This document shows, in pieces, positions 25,853 to 34,985 of a stretch of 64,000 nucleotides of DNA (position 1 is its first letter; every line of letters begins with the position of its first letter). The position numbers and the translations under genes are program-made. Under the pieces are notes generated by a model. It did no database searches and was not told the DNA's origin. It saw nothing but the letters and a program-made list of their open reading frames with translations. This DNA is from CBFHSF01 sp965661055 (GTDB taxonomy: Bacteria > Bacteroidota > Bacteroidia > Flavobacteriales > Schleiferiaceae): positions 186,001-250,000 of the forward strand of contig CBFICS010000001.1 of assembly GCA_965661055.1 (NCBI GenBank), written 5' to 3'.

Positions 25853-26965
25853 ATGAAACTCAATGATAAAATCCACCATAAATTGTTGAAAAAGAGCCGG
25901 GAGGCTCAGCTTCGAACACTTTTTTGTCGTTCAGGTTGGACCGATTTTTCTTCTAATGATTATTTGAGGTTATCTAAGGTTTCAATACCATCAAAAAATA
26001 CCTTTACCAATGAGTCTTATTCTGGTTCTAGACTTATTGCAGGTCACCATCAAGTCTTTGACGAGTTAGAAGAATACGCAGCCAACTACTTTCATTCTGA
26101 AGACGCCCTTTATTTTTCTTCTGGGTATGATGCCAACGTCGGGCTGTTTTCTTGTCTTTTGAGTAAAGGCGACACCTATTTGTACGACCAATTAAGTCAT
26201 GCAAGTATTAAAGACGGTATTCGGCTTTCTCATGCTAATTCATTTTCTTTTAAGCATAATGATGTTGACGACTTACGTCGGAAGTTAAAGAAGGCAACCG
26301 GTGATGTTGTGGTTGTCACAGAGGCTATTTTTTCTATGGATGGCGATATGGCTCCGCTGAGGAAAATAACTTCGCTAAAAAGCGAATTTGAGTTTTCGCT
26401 AATCGTGGATGAAGCTCATTCAACGGGTATTTTAGGAGAAAATGGAAATGGATTGGTAAATCAACTAGACCTTAGAGAAAAAGTTTTTGCAACCCTCCAC
26501 ACTTTTGGAAAAGCCATAGGTTCTCATGGTGCGATTTGGGCTGGTTCAAATCTCTTAAAGCAGTACATGATTAACTTTTCTCGCTCATTTATTTACTCAA
26601 CCGCATTTCACCCAAGCTTTGTGGAGGGGGTCAAGTCAAAACTTGAGAATTGCTATCGTGCAGGCGAAGCGAGAAAAAAGTTAACCCAGGTCATAGAACT
26701 CTTTGATGAGGAAGTAATAAACCATGGATTGGTAGATTTATTTCCCCAAACAAAAACTCCCATTAAGGTGTGTTTGTTAAACGACCTTGAAAAGGCGGTG
26801 GCCATCCAGAATTCACTGTTTGAAAATAAAATATTTGCTAAGGCAATTTTCTCACCAACAGTTCCGAAAGGAACCGAAAGGCTGAGAATTTGTTTACATG
26901 CAGACCAAACTCACCAACAAATCAAAAGTCTATTAACTGAAATTAAAAAAGAAGTTTATCCATGA
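25853..26965 (+). CDS. bioF: 8-amino-7-oxononanoate synthase-type PLP enzyme
   Basis: First gene of the biotin operon. Joins pimeloyl-thioester and alanine to give 8-amino-7-oxononanoate, using pyridoxal phosphate in the cytosol. TDFSSNDYLRLS, SGSRLIAGHH, DEAHSTGILGENGNG and HTFGKAIGSHGA (PLP-lysine) are the alpha-oxoamine synthase motifs. At 370 residues it is slightly short at the N-terminus relative to E. coli BioF. Its stop overlaps bioD by four bases. Membership of the biotin set is given by context, since the fold is shared with other oxoamine synthases. Confidence 0.92.
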   Translation: MKLNDKIHHKLLKKSREAQLRTLFCRSGWTDFSSNDYLRLSKVSIPSKNTFTNESYSGSRLIAGHHQVFDELEEYAANYFHSEDALYFSSGYDANVGLFSCLLSKGDTYLYDQLSHASIKDGIRLSHANSFSFKHNDVDDLRRKLKKATGDVVVVTEAIFSMDGDMAPLRKITSLKSEFEFSLIVDEAHSTGILGENGNGLVNQLDLREKVFATLHTFGKAIGSHGAIWAGSNLLKQYMINFSRSFIYSTAFHPSFVEGVKSKLENCYRAGEARKKLTQVIELFDEEVINHGLVDLFPQTKTPIKVCLLNDLEKAVAIQNSLFENKIFAKAIFSPTVPKGTERLRICLHADQTHQQIKSLLTEIKKEVYP

Positions 26966-27582
26966 GGATTTTTGTAACTGGAATAGGGACTGAAATTGGT
27001 AAGACTATTAGTTCTGCAATAATTTGCAAGGCACTTGATGCTGAGTACTTCAAACCTATTCAAGCGGGTGATTTAGATTTTACTGACGCCGATAAAGTCA
27101 ATTCATATCAAAGTGATAACCATGTTAACCACGGAATCGGAATTCGATTGACTCAACCTATGTCGCCACACGCTGCCGCTGAAATTGATGGTGTGCAAAT
27201 AAAAAGTAATGAGGTTCCATTCCCCAAAACCGAAAACCTACTTGTGGTAGAAGGTGCTGGAGGCCTTTTGGTCCCCATAAGCAAAGAGGAAACCATTGCA
27301 GATTTAATTCAACCAGATGATAAGGTGATTTTAATTTCAAGACATTATCTAGGAAGCATTAACCATACGCTTTTGTCTGCAGAATGGGCTAAATCAAAAT
27401 CGCTGGACACAGCTATTATTTTTGTTGGCGAAGAGACCGTAACTTCAGAAAGTATTATCTCAAAAATGAGTCAATTACCAGTTATTGGAAGAATTGACTT
27501 GGCTGATGAAATTACCGAGGCCTTTGTTTCAGAACAAGCAGAGAAACTAAAATTTGAATTGAAGAAATTTATACATGGATAA
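26962..27582 (+). CDS. bioD: dethiobiotin synthetase
   Basis: ATP-dependent enzyme that closes the ureido ring of dethiobiotin from diaminopelargonate and CO2. The P-loop is GIGTEIGKTISSA at residues 7-19, a normal variant of the family's GTDTxVGKT. YFKPIQAG and EGAGGLLVPI near residue 90 are the other conserved segments. 206 residues. It overlaps bioF by four and bioA by eight bases, so the operon is translationally coupled. Confidence 0.94.
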   Translation: MRIFVTGIGTEIGKTISSAIICKALDAEYFKPIQAGDLDFTDADKVNSYQSDNHVNHGIGIRLTQPMSPHAAAEIDGVQIKSNEVPFPKTENLLVVEGAGGLLVPISKEETIADLIQPDDKVILISRHYLGSINHTLLSAEWAKSKSLDTAIIFVGEETVTSESIISKMSQLPVIGRIDLADEITEAFVSEQAEKLKFELKKFIHG

Positions 27583-28852
27583 TACACTTTCAGAAAGAGA
27601 TGTAAAAACCCTTTGGCATCCTTATACCCAAATGAAAGGTATGCCACTGCCCATTCCGGTAAAGCACGCTAAGGGAACCATTCTACATACTACCGATGGT
27701 AGAGAAATAATTGATGCCGTGGCTTCATGGTGGGTAACCACCCACGGACACGGACATCCTAAAATTGCAGAAAGAATAAAGCAGCAATTGCTAGAATTAG
27801 ATCACGTAATTTTCGCAGGATTTACGCATAATCCTGCAGTAGAATTAGGCGAGAAAATATTGAACATCACACCCAATAACCATTCAAAGGTTTTTTACGC
27901 TGACAATGGTTCTACAGCCGTAGAGGTAGCTCTGAAAATGGCATTGCAGTTTTTTCACAATAAGGGATTGGTTAAACATAAGTTTGTTGCTTTTGAAGGA
28001 GCTTTTCACGGAGACACCTTTGGCGCAATGTCGGTAAGTGCAGACGGTGTGTTTACTCACGCTTTTGCTAATCTTTTGATTGATGTAGTTAGAATTCCTG
28101 TTCCTACAAAAGGAAATGAGGAAGCCTCGTATAAGGCGTTAAGAGAAGCCCTTCAAAACAAGGATGTAGCTGGTTTTATTTTTGAACCACTTCTGTTGGG
28201 AGCCGGTGGAATGATCATGTATGAACCCGAGGCCCTTGATCAATTGATTTCCATTTGTAATGAGAATGAGGTGCTAACCATTGCAGACGAGGTGATGACG
28301 GGTTTTGGACGCACCGGAAAGATGTTTGCATGTGAATATTTAAAGAACCAACCAGCCATTTCTTGTTACTCAAAATGTTTGACAGGAGGGGTTTTGCCCA
28401 TGTCAATTACTACGTGTAGTCAATATGTGTTTGACGCCTTTTACGATGATGATAAATGGAAGACTCTTATGCATGGTCATTCATTTACAGCCAATCCGTT
28501 AGGTTGTGCAGCTTCTCTGGCAAGTCTTGAGATTTTTGAAGAGGAGAACACATTGGGCAAAATAGCAGAAATTAATAGGCAACACAGTGTCTATAAAGCT
28601 ACACTAGAAGGACATTCAAAAATTGAAGAGGTTAGGTTATTGGGTATTGTGCTAGCTATTGAATTAAAAACTGAGGAAGGTACTAGTTACCTAAATCCAC
28701 TTAGAGATAGGTTGTATGACTTTTTCCTAAAAAGAGATATTCTTTTAAGGCCATTGGGTAATATTGTTTATATACTTCCTCCGTACAGTATTACTTCAGA
28801 GGAGCTCAACAAAGTTTATAATGCCATTTCTGAAATGTTAGAAACTCTTTAA
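27575..28852 (+). CDS. bioA: adenosylmethionine-8-amino-7-oxononanoate aminotransferase
   Basis: PLP aminotransferase that uses S-adenosylmethionine as amino donor to make 7,8-diaminopelargonate. LWHPYTQMKG near the N-terminus and SWWVTTHGHGHP are typical of BioA. GAFHGDTFGAMSVS, IADEVMTGFGRTGKMFACE and the PLP-lysine in CYSKCLTGG follow. 425 residues. Its stop shares one base with the start of the following ketoacyl synthase gene (TAATG). Confidence 0.95.
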   Translation: MDNTLSERDVKTLWHPYTQMKGMPLPIPVKHAKGTILHTTDGREIIDAVASWWVTTHGHGHPKIAERIKQQLLELDHVIFAGFTHNPAVELGEKILNITPNNHSKVFYADNGSTAVEVALKMALQFFHNKGLVKHKFVAFEGAFHGDTFGAMSVSADGVFTHAFANLLIDVVRIPVPTKGNEEASYKALREALQNKDVAGFIFEPLLLGAGGMIMYEPEALDQLISICNENEVLTIADEVMTGFGRTGKMFACEYLKNQPAISCYSKCLTGGVLPMSITTCSQYVFDAFYDDDKWKTLMHGHSFTANPLGCAASLASLEIFEEENTLGKIAEINRQHSVYKATLEGHSKIEEVRLLGIVLAIELKTEEGTSYLNPLRDRLYDFFLKRDILLRPLGNIVYILPPYSITSEELNKVYNAISEMLETL

Positions 28853-29988
28853 TGGACAAAGTAATCGTAAAATCAATTGGAAGTATATCGGCACTTGGTA
28901 AAACAAAACGCGAAGTTTTAAATAGCTACCAAAAGGCAGATCATTCTTTTTCAATGCATCCAAGTGGAAAGTGGGTTGGTGTCATTTCTTTGACAGATGA
29001 TCAGATTCCTCTGGGTAGAGACAATGAGAATATTCCTTTTTATAGACTGGATCGGTCAGTGCTTTTGGGTATGTATGCAGCAAGTGTATGTTCAAAAGAA
29101 GCTCAATGGAATGACGAAAAGGAGGTCTCTATTAATATTGGAAGTTCAAGGGGGGCAACGGGTATCTTTGAAAAGTATGCTCATCAATTTTTTGCTGGAG
29201 AGAAGTTAGGACCCTTGTCTTCACCTCTAACAACATCTGGAAACGTTTCCTCTTGGGCAGCTCAATATTTGGGGAATTCTAATCATGCGTTTTCTCATTC
29301 AGTGACCTGTAGCACCGGGATGCAAAGCCTTCTCAACGGAATTGCATGGCTAAAGTCAGGAATGTCTAAACGGTTTATTGCTGGGGCTACAGAGGCTCCT
29401 CTTACACCTTTTACCATTGCCCAGATGGAAGCGATAAAAATTTATTCTAATGAGACGGAAGTACCCAACAAGGCGTTAGACTTCAAAAAACAAAAAAACA
29501 CTTTTGTGCTTTCAGAAGGAGCGGTTGCGTTAGGGTTAGAACTGTCAAGTGATTCAGCCGGATTGGCTGAAATAGAGGGTTGGGGTTATTCTATTGAGAA
29601 GATCCAACATGCCACCTCTGTTTCTAAAGAGGGATCAGGATTACAAATGGCGATGAAACAGGCCTTGCAAGCGGCGGGTGAACCTGAGATAGATCTAATA
29701 ATTGCTCATGCCCCGGGTACTCTTCTAGGCGATCAATCAGAATGGAACGCTATTCACAGTGTTTTTGGGGATAAAATTCCTAGAGTTACGGGTAATAAAT
29801 GGAAAATAGGGCATAGTTTAGCAGCCTCAGGATTGCTAAGTATAGAGTTTGGCATCCTATTGCTAAACAATGAAATTGATGATTTAAACCCTTTTGCCAA
29901 GGGAAACAAACCAAAGAAAATAAATAGAATAATGGTTAACGCTTCCGGTTTTGGAGGGAATTGTACCAGTATTATTCTAAAAAAATAA
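28852..29988 (+). CDS. beta-ketoacyl synthase-like protein within the biotin operon
   Basis: A 378-residue thiolase-fold condensing enzyme of the KAS I/II type. The active-site residues are all present: Cys153 in VTCSTGMQS, His286 in HAPGTLLGD, Lys316 and His321 in NKWKIGHSLAASG, and a final NASGFGGNC loop. It is probably active on acyl-ACP thioesters. The N-terminal part is more divergent than in FabF. Lying between bioA and bioB, with one-base overlap on one side and 11 bases on the other, it is likely to provide the pimeloyl precursor, since no other known gene for that step is present. That role is inference; a generic fatty-acid condensing enzyme is the alternative. Confidence 0.85.
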   Translation: MDKVIVKSIGSISALGKTKREVLNSYQKADHSFSMHPSGKWVGVISLTDDQIPLGRDNENIPFYRLDRSVLLGMYAASVCSKEAQWNDEKEVSINIGSSRGATGIFEKYAHQFFAGEKLGPLSSPLTTSGNVSSWAAQYLGNSNHAFSHSVTCSTGMQSLLNGIAWLKSGMSKRFIAGATEAPLTPFTIAQMEAIKIYSNETEVPNKALDFKKQKNTFVLSEGAVALGLELSSDSAGLAEIEGWGYSIEKIQHATSVSKEGSGLQMAMKQALQAAGEPEIDLIIAHAPGTLLGDQSEWNAIHSVFGDKIPRVTGNKWKIGHSLAASGLLSIEFGILLLNNEIDDLNPFAKGNKPKKINRIMVNASGFGGNCTSIILKK

Positions 29989-29999
29989 AGCATAAAGTC

Positions 30000-31100
30000 A
30001 TGAGTGAAATAAGACACAATTGGACCACAGAAGAGATTTTGGAGGTTTACAACAGACCACTTTTAGAGCTTTTGTACGAAGCAGCAACCGTTCATAGAAA
30101 GTACCACGACTCAAGAGAAGTACAAGTGAGTACTTTAATTTCTGTAAAAACAGGCGGTTGTCCTGAAGACTGTGGTTATTGTCCGCAGGCAGCTAGGTAC
30201 CATACTGACATCGAAAAGAATGACTTGCTTACCGTCAATCAGGTTAAAGCACAAGCCTTACGTGCAAAGTCTGGGGGTTCCTCAAGAATCTGCATGGGTG
30301 CTGCATGGAGAGATGTTAAAGAAGGTCCTGAGTTTGAACAGGTTCTTGACATGGTTAGAGAAGTGAATAAACTAGACATGGAGGTTTGTTGCACTCTGGG
30401 AATGGTAACTGAGAATCAAGCTAAGAGATTGGCAGAGGCAGGATTATACGCCTATAACCATAACCTTGATTCAGGAGAAGATTTTTATAAAGAAATCATT
30501 TCTACTAGAGGATATGAAGATCGATTGAAAACTCTTGACAACGTTAGAAAATCAAATGTTACCGTTTGTTCTGGTGGAATTATTGGTATGGGTGAGTCTG
30601 AAGTTGATAGAGCTGGTATGTTATTAGCGCTTTCTAATTTGAATCCTCAGCCAGAATCTGTGCCCATCAATGCGCTAGTAGCCGTTGAAGGAACTCCACT
30701 AGAAGAGCAAAAGCCAGTGCCGATTTGGGATATGGTAAGAATGGTAGCAACCACTAGAATTGTACTGCCCAATACTACCGTACGTTTATCAGCGGGTAGA
30801 ACCGATATGTCTCAAGAAGGTCAAACACTTTGTTTTATGGCAGGGGCAGGATCAATTTTTGCTGGAGATAAGTTGTTGACTACGCCAAATCCTGACATCA
30901 ATGAGGATATGAAGTTGTTTGAAACACTGGGTCTTATTCCACGTAAGCCATATAAAAAAGGTGATCGTCCCATTCCAAAAGAGAAATCAGAAATGACTCC
31001 TCCAGAATTGGAAAGAGAAAAATGGTCAAGACCAGGTCATAAGATTGAAAGAAATGAGTTAGCCAAAGAAAAAGGAAAACTGGCTAAAACGGATAAATAA
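30000..31100 (+). CDS. bioB: biotin synthase
   Basis: Radical-SAM enzyme that inserts sulfur into dethiobiotin. The cluster motif Cys-x3-Cys-x2-Cys is CPEDCGYC near residue 53, and YYNHNLD-type (AYNHNLDSGEDFY), GGIIGMGES and RLSAGRTDM follow. I start at the ATG at 30000 (MSEIRHNWTTEEILEVYNRP), matching the family; an in-frame ATG at 29961 would run into the preceding gene. The C-terminus has a Lys/Glu-rich extension of about 40 residues. Last gene of the operon, closed by a terminator. Confidence 0.97.
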   Translation: MSEIRHNWTTEEILEVYNRPLLELLYEAATVHRKYHDSREVQVSTLISVKTGGCPEDCGYCPQAARYHTDIEKNDLLTVNQVKAQALRAKSGGSSRICMGAAWRDVKEGPEFEQVLDMVREVNKLDMEVCCTLGMVTENQAKRLAEAGLYAYNHNLDSGEDFYKEIISTRGYEDRLKTLDNVRKSNVTVCSGGIIGMGESEVDRAGMLLALSNLNPQPESVPINALVAVEGTPLEEQKPVPIWDMVRMVATTRIVLPNTTVRLSAGRTDMSQEGQTLCFMAGAGSIFAGDKLLTTPNPDINEDMKLFETLGLIPRKPYKKGDRPIPKEKSEMTPPELEREKWSRPGHKIERNELAKEKGKLAKTDK

Positions 31101-31135
31101 AAAAAAAGCCCTGATGTTGAATCAGGGCTTTTTTT
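31101..31135. terminator. bidirectional terminator after bioB
   Basis: GCCCTGAT / ATCAGGGC stem with five-base loop, seven A before and seven T after, between converging genes. It starts on the base after the bioB stop. Confidence 0.85.
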
Positions 31136-31421
31136 ATACCGATAAAGCTTCTTTTACTTGATTGACCATTGATCCTTGCAAGGCGTTTATCATAATGGTC
31201 TTCGGAAATTCATTAGTTATATGTCGTTGAAGATCGGTTCGGGTGCTTAAATCAACACCGCCGCCTACTACTAATGCGTCAAACTCGACCTCTCCTAATT
31301 TTCTAACCGCTTGTTTTACAGAGTACGCTGCTTCTGCATCCCAGCCCTCTCTTTTAAATTTGCCTAAAACAAGCTCCATTAATGAGGCTGTTTTTCCGAA
31401 TACTAAAATCCGTTTTTTCAT
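31134..31421 (-). CDS. small protein resembling a degenerate response-regulator receiver domain
   Basis: About 95 residues from the ATG at 31421 (MKKRILVFGKTASLMELVLG); the open frame extends further upstream but the added residues look like translated leader. The alternating beta/alpha pattern (KRILVFG, WDAEAAYS, FDALVVGGG, KTIMINAL) fits a receiver or other Rossmann-like fold. The acidic pair after strand 1 and the phosphate-accepting Asp after strand 3 are replaced (GK and GGG), and the conserved Lys is absent. It could not be phosphorylated in the usual way. Downstream of the subtilase gene. Function unknown. Confidence 0.65.
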   Translation of the reverse strand: MKKRILVFGKTASLMELVLGKFKREGWDAEAAYSVKQAVRKLGEVEFDALVVGGGVDLSTRTDLQRHITNEFPKTIMINALQGSMVNQVKEALSV

Positions 31422-31553
31422 AGGGAAAGTATTACGTAGTTCTAATTTATTTCTATGTAAGAATAACAAAATAATTAACCGATTTTTTATCAAATTGTTT
31501 TTATTGTTAACAATTTGTAAGATTTTTCTACGATTTTTTAAATGCTGTCAAAC

Positions 31554-31571
31554 TTCCCACTGTAGTGGGAA
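31554..31571. repeat. 18-bp inverted repeat, candidate operator
   Basis: TTCCCACT, GT, AGTGGGAA: perfect eight-base arms about a two-base centre. It lies in the 223-base gap between the subtilase gene and the receiver-like gene. No T tract follows on either strand, so a protein-binding site is more likely than a terminator. Confidence 0.5.
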
Positions 31572-31644
31572 AGAGGAGGTTTTTAATTTTTCAGTAAGTG
31601 TGATTTTGTTGAAAACTACGCCTTTGAAAAAAAATAAAAACGGA

Positions 31645-34600
31645 CTATCGAATATGATTGATCCTTTGCGAAAATCCGTCAGGAAAATTTACTAAATATG
31701 TGCCCGACTTTAATTTTGAAATATCTAGTGGAGAGATAGGATGTTTTTTTTGGAAAACAACTCTCCCATTTCCGTCAATTATTTGAATGGATGAGAGCAA
31801 TGTTTTTGGGAAAAACACTTTTTCGTTGTGATACCAAATTTTTGATTTTAAGGAACTTGATGGGTTTTTAGGACTTTTTATTATCAATCTTAAATTTTGA
31901 AGGTCGTACATGGATAAATCATAGCCCTTATTTTCTAATAGGCTGTCTCCAATCATTCCATCGGTTAAATAAAATGACTGGGTTAATAGGCCGTTAGTCT
32001 CTATAGAAAGAGTAATGGGGCCTAGTGGATTCCCTGTTTTTATAGGAATGATACAGTCCTCATCAAGGGGTCTTTTATCTATAGATAGTAAATGGTCCTT
32101 AGAATTGCTTTCTGTAGAAAGATAGAATTCATGGTCATAAATCTTCTTTATCGCATCTTCTAATACTACGTATTCTTTGCTTGCATTGCTTTCAAAAACA
32201 ATAACTGCTTGATCAATTTTTTGCTGGTAGTTTGCGGTTAGTGTAATGTGTGGAGGCGAAGACTTTAATAAGCTGGTTGAGTCAAGGGTAATGGCAGAAG
32301 TGTTGATATTTAAGGTGGTCCCAGAAGAGTTAGGTAGGTATAAAAATACGGCTTGGTTTTTTGCAATAACTCCATTGGCATTTAATGTGTGAACTGCCCC
32401 GTTTGAAGTAGCGTATTGTTGGTTTTCAGAATCCCACACGTAGTAACTTCCGTTGGTCACACCCGTATTATCTGCCATTACACTTGACCATTGTAGGTTA
32501 GCCGTAAATGGATTTCCAATAAAATTCCATCCAAGGTCACTATTTGCTCCATCATTGTCATCGTCTGCGGTGAGGGTTAAAGGAGTGTTTTGGTAGTTGA
32601 AACTTCCCATTGCATCTATGGTTAGAGGCAACTTACTGAACTCATAACCTGAGTTGTCTCCAGAAAAAACGGCAATTGGCGTATTGATCGCATTTTGAGT
32701 CAAATCTGCAGCTGACCATTCACTATTTGCATTGTCAAAGGTCCAAATACTAGGGGTAGAGGCATTTTGATCTAATGCTCGAGTAAGGTCATCTCCTAGC
32801 CAATCTTGAAAATTTGTGTTTATTGGAGTTGAAAAATGTCTATAATCATCGGTTCCTTCAAAAAAAAACTGATCATAAACGTTACCTGAAACATTGCCGT
32901 TAAATTGTCCATATCCGGTTGAATCAGCATGAATCACTAGACCGTTTTTTACGGTCAACGTTCCACCAGAAATCACCAATTCTGCTTTAGGAGAAATTTC
33001 CATTCTGCCCGCAGAGTAATTCCCCGTAAGGGTAGCTGAATTTTCAGTGTCTAGTATTCTAACCCATTCCTTACCTGTCCATGATGACGGACTTAAACTC
33101 CAACTATTATTTTCAAAGGTAACGGTAGTTATTCCTTCAGCTATTAGGGTTAGGTTCTGGCTAGAGCTCATGGAGCCTTTGTGAGTTACTTTAATTTTAT
33201 ACCACCCTGTTGACAATACACCTGCATCAACCACTTCTATATTGTCTCTTGTATTGTCACCTTTTGAAGCAGGATTTGAAGGATTAGCAAGGTCTAAGGT
33301 CCATGGTTGGAATACTGTAGAGTGGTCAGAAGCATTGTAAATTCTCAAATCAAGGTCATTTATCAAAATGCTAGTACTGTTGTCGAGATCTGCAGAGGTA
33401 TAAGTTAATTCTGGAGTAGTTCCTTTTGGGTCGTTCCAAACCAACGTGATTTTTGTTGGATTTACTCCATCAGAATAGAATGAAATTACAATAGAATCAT
33501 TGGGGTCTAAAGAGGTTTCAATCAATTGATTGTTCGTGTTTTCAAAAAAGTCTACACAGGCTTCTGTATTTAATAAACCCCATCCCATCTGGTAATCAGG
33601 TCCATCTTGAGCTCCCGCTTCAGAGGCCGTGTGACAAATAATTCCGCGAACACTTGAGGCATTTAAAAAACTTCCCGTTTTGGAGTAATAGTGTTCTTGT
33701 ATCAAAGCAATTGATCCACTAACTACTGGCGCTGCGTAAGAGGTTAATCCTCCAGCAGTAGGTGCAACAATATCTGGCTTAATTCTACCATCATCAGTGG
33801 GTCCGGTTGAAGACAGCGATGAGAGGGTGACGTCAACTGGCGAAGAATACCTTGTGCCTATGTCCGCACAAGACCCAACTACTAAATAGTTTTTGCCCGT
33901 TGAATTTCCCGGAAGGCAGTCAAAACCATCAATGCCATTGGCTTTTGGAAAACTATCTGAATAAGTTTGTTGAGACCAAATTTCAGAAGTGGTATCAAAA
34001 TGCCAAGCTGTAAAATTGCCAGTGGTATCATTTAGGGTTATTCCCTTAGAGTTTCCTACAGCCTTAATGGGTAAAAAATAAGGGTGTTCATTGACCAGAG
34101 AATCCAGTACCCTAGCTTCGTGGTCATAATATCCAAACTTGTAATCTTCTACAAGAGAGATATTGTCGACTCCATACCAATTCGAGTCAGTAGATGATAT
34201 CCATCCGCCACCATTGGCATAACTTAGATTGGCAATAAAGAGTTTTAATTGCGCCTCAGAGCCCATTTCGTTTGCCCAGCCAGGAACGGAAGTGCCCAGA
34301 CCGAAAACGGATAGCGAGGAGTGATAAGCAATTCCGGAATCTGCATTCAATGCCAACAACCTAGCCACATGGGTTGCATGTGAACTAATTCCAGAGGTTT
34401 CTTGGTTTGTTAGCCTTCCGGAAAAGCCCATGGTGTTGGCGTTAAAGTCATTTCCGGCTTCCCACAAGGCTACCGAAATTCCATTACCTGTAAGGTTATA
34501 GCCCAATCCGCCACCTGGCCAAAGTAGGTTTGCACCCACCATAATCCCAGGATTTGTAAACGAGTTTGATTTATTTAATGAAGTATTTTGCCTTTGTGCA

Positions 34601-34656
34601 ACCAAATGAGAGGAAGCAAGTGTCAGTATTAATATGACTTGGCAAAGTGATTTCAT
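31645..34656 (-). CDS. S8 family (subtilisin-like) peptidase with type IX secretion sorting tail
   Basis: A 1003-residue secreted protein with signal peptide (ILILTLASSHLVAQ). The catalytic domain covers about residues 40-390, with His93 in SSHATHVARLL, an oxyanion Asn in KAVGNSKG and the serine in TSYAAPVVSG. The position of the usual catalytic Asp is Glu66 in VALWEAGN. A beta-rich middle region follows, and the last 70 residues (SSIQIIDGNGRVVFQ, DISKLKSGTYLVNF) are a type A T9SS sorting domain. It should therefore be exported through the outer membrane. Start overlaps the MazG-like gene by four bases. Activity is uncertain because of the Asp to Glu change. Confidence 0.85.
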   Translation of the reverse strand: MKSLCQVILILTLASSHLVAQRQNTSLNKSNSFTNPGIMVGANLLWPGGGLGYNLTGNGISVALWEAGNDFNANTMGFSGRLTNQETSGISSHATHVARLLALNADSGIAYHSSLSVFGLGTSVPGWANEMGSEAQLKLFIANLSYANGGGWISSTDSNWYGVDNISLVEDYKFGYYDHEARVLDSLVNEHPYFLPIKAVGNSKGITLNDTTGNFTAWHFDTTSEIWSQQTYSDSFPKANGIDGFDCLPGNSTGKNYLVVGSCADIGTRYSSPVDVTLSSLSSTGPTDDGRIKPDIVAPTAGGLTSYAAPVVSGSIALIQEHYYSKTGSFLNASSVRGIICHTASEAGAQDGPDYQMGWGLLNTEACVDFFENTNNQLIETSLDPNDSIVISFYSDGVNPTKITLVWNDPKGTTPELTYTSADLDNSTSILINDLDLRIYNASDHSTVFQPWTLDLANPSNPASKGDNTRDNIEVVDAGVLSTGWYKIKVTHKGSMSSSQNLTLIAEGITTVTFENNSWSLSPSSWTGKEWVRILDTENSATLTGNYSAGRMEISPKAELVISGGTLTVKNGLVIHADSTGYGQFNGNVSGNVYDQFFFEGTDDYRHFSTPINTNFQDWLGDDLTRALDQNASTPSIWTFDNANSEWSAADLTQNAINTPIAVFSGDNSGYEFSKLPLTIDAMGSFNYQNTPLTLTADDDNDGANSDLGWNFIGNPFTANLQWSSVMADNTGVTNGSYYVWDSENQQYATSNGAVHTLNANGVIAKNQAVFLYLPNSSGTTLNINTSAITLDSTSLLKSSPPHITLTANYQQKIDQAVIVFESNASKEYVVLEDAIKKIYDHEFYLSTESNSKDHLLSIDKRPLDEDCIIPIKTGNPLGPITLSIETNGLLTQSFYLTDGMIGDSLLENKGYDLSMYDLQNLRLIIKSPKNPSSSLKSKIWYHNEKVFFPKTLLSSIQIIDGNGRVVFQKKHPISPLDISKLKSGTYLVNFPDGFSQRINHIR

Positions 34657-34985
34657 TTCAATTTTGGATTGTTGTGGTGTCTATCCTTGTCCCTTTCGGT
34701 TTTAATCTCCAATTTTTTATCAAAGGCTTCCTGTAAATTGACTCCCGTTTGATTCGCTAAGCATAAAGTTACAAAAAGAACATCAGCCAGTTCTTCACCA
34801 AGATCTTTCGCTTTATCAGATTCTTTTTCAGATTGTTCACCATATCTCCTGGCAATAATTCGGGCAACTTCACCTACTTCTTCTGTTAGTTGTGCCATAT
34901 TGGTTAGTTCATTGAAGTATCTAACGCCTATTGTTTTTATCCAATTATCAACGGTTTCTTGTAGTGAATTTAATGGTTCCATCAT
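34653..34985 (-). CDS. MazG-like nucleotide pyrophosphohydrolase
   Basis: A 110-residue all-alpha NTP pyrophosphatase of the MazG superfamily. EEVGEVARIIARRYGEQ and DLGEELADVLFVTLCLANQ contain the E-x2-E and E-x2-D pairs that bind magnesium. It would cleave non-canonical or excess nucleoside triphosphates in the cytosol. Two adjacent ATG codons (34985 and 34982) can start it; both overlap the dtd stop, and its own stop overlaps the subtilase start by four bases. Housecleaning next to dtd is a common theme. Confidence 0.9.
   Translation of the reverse strand: MMEPLNSLQETVDNWIKTIGVRYFNELTNMAQLTEEVGEVARIIARRYGEQSEKESDKAKDLGEELADVLFVTLCLANQTGVNLQEAFDKKLEIKTERDKDRHHNNPKLK

Noticed and set aside
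31503..31514. ATTGTTAACAAT palindrome as operator
   Set aside because: Only 12 bases of AT-rich sequence, expected by chance in this composition; the nearby 18-base repeat is a better candidate.
31243..31695. Plus-strand open frame of 150 codons between bioB and the subtilase
   Set aside because: It runs antisense to the receiver-like gene and then through a non-coding gap. Composition is Phe/Lys/Asn-rich with no recognisable motif.
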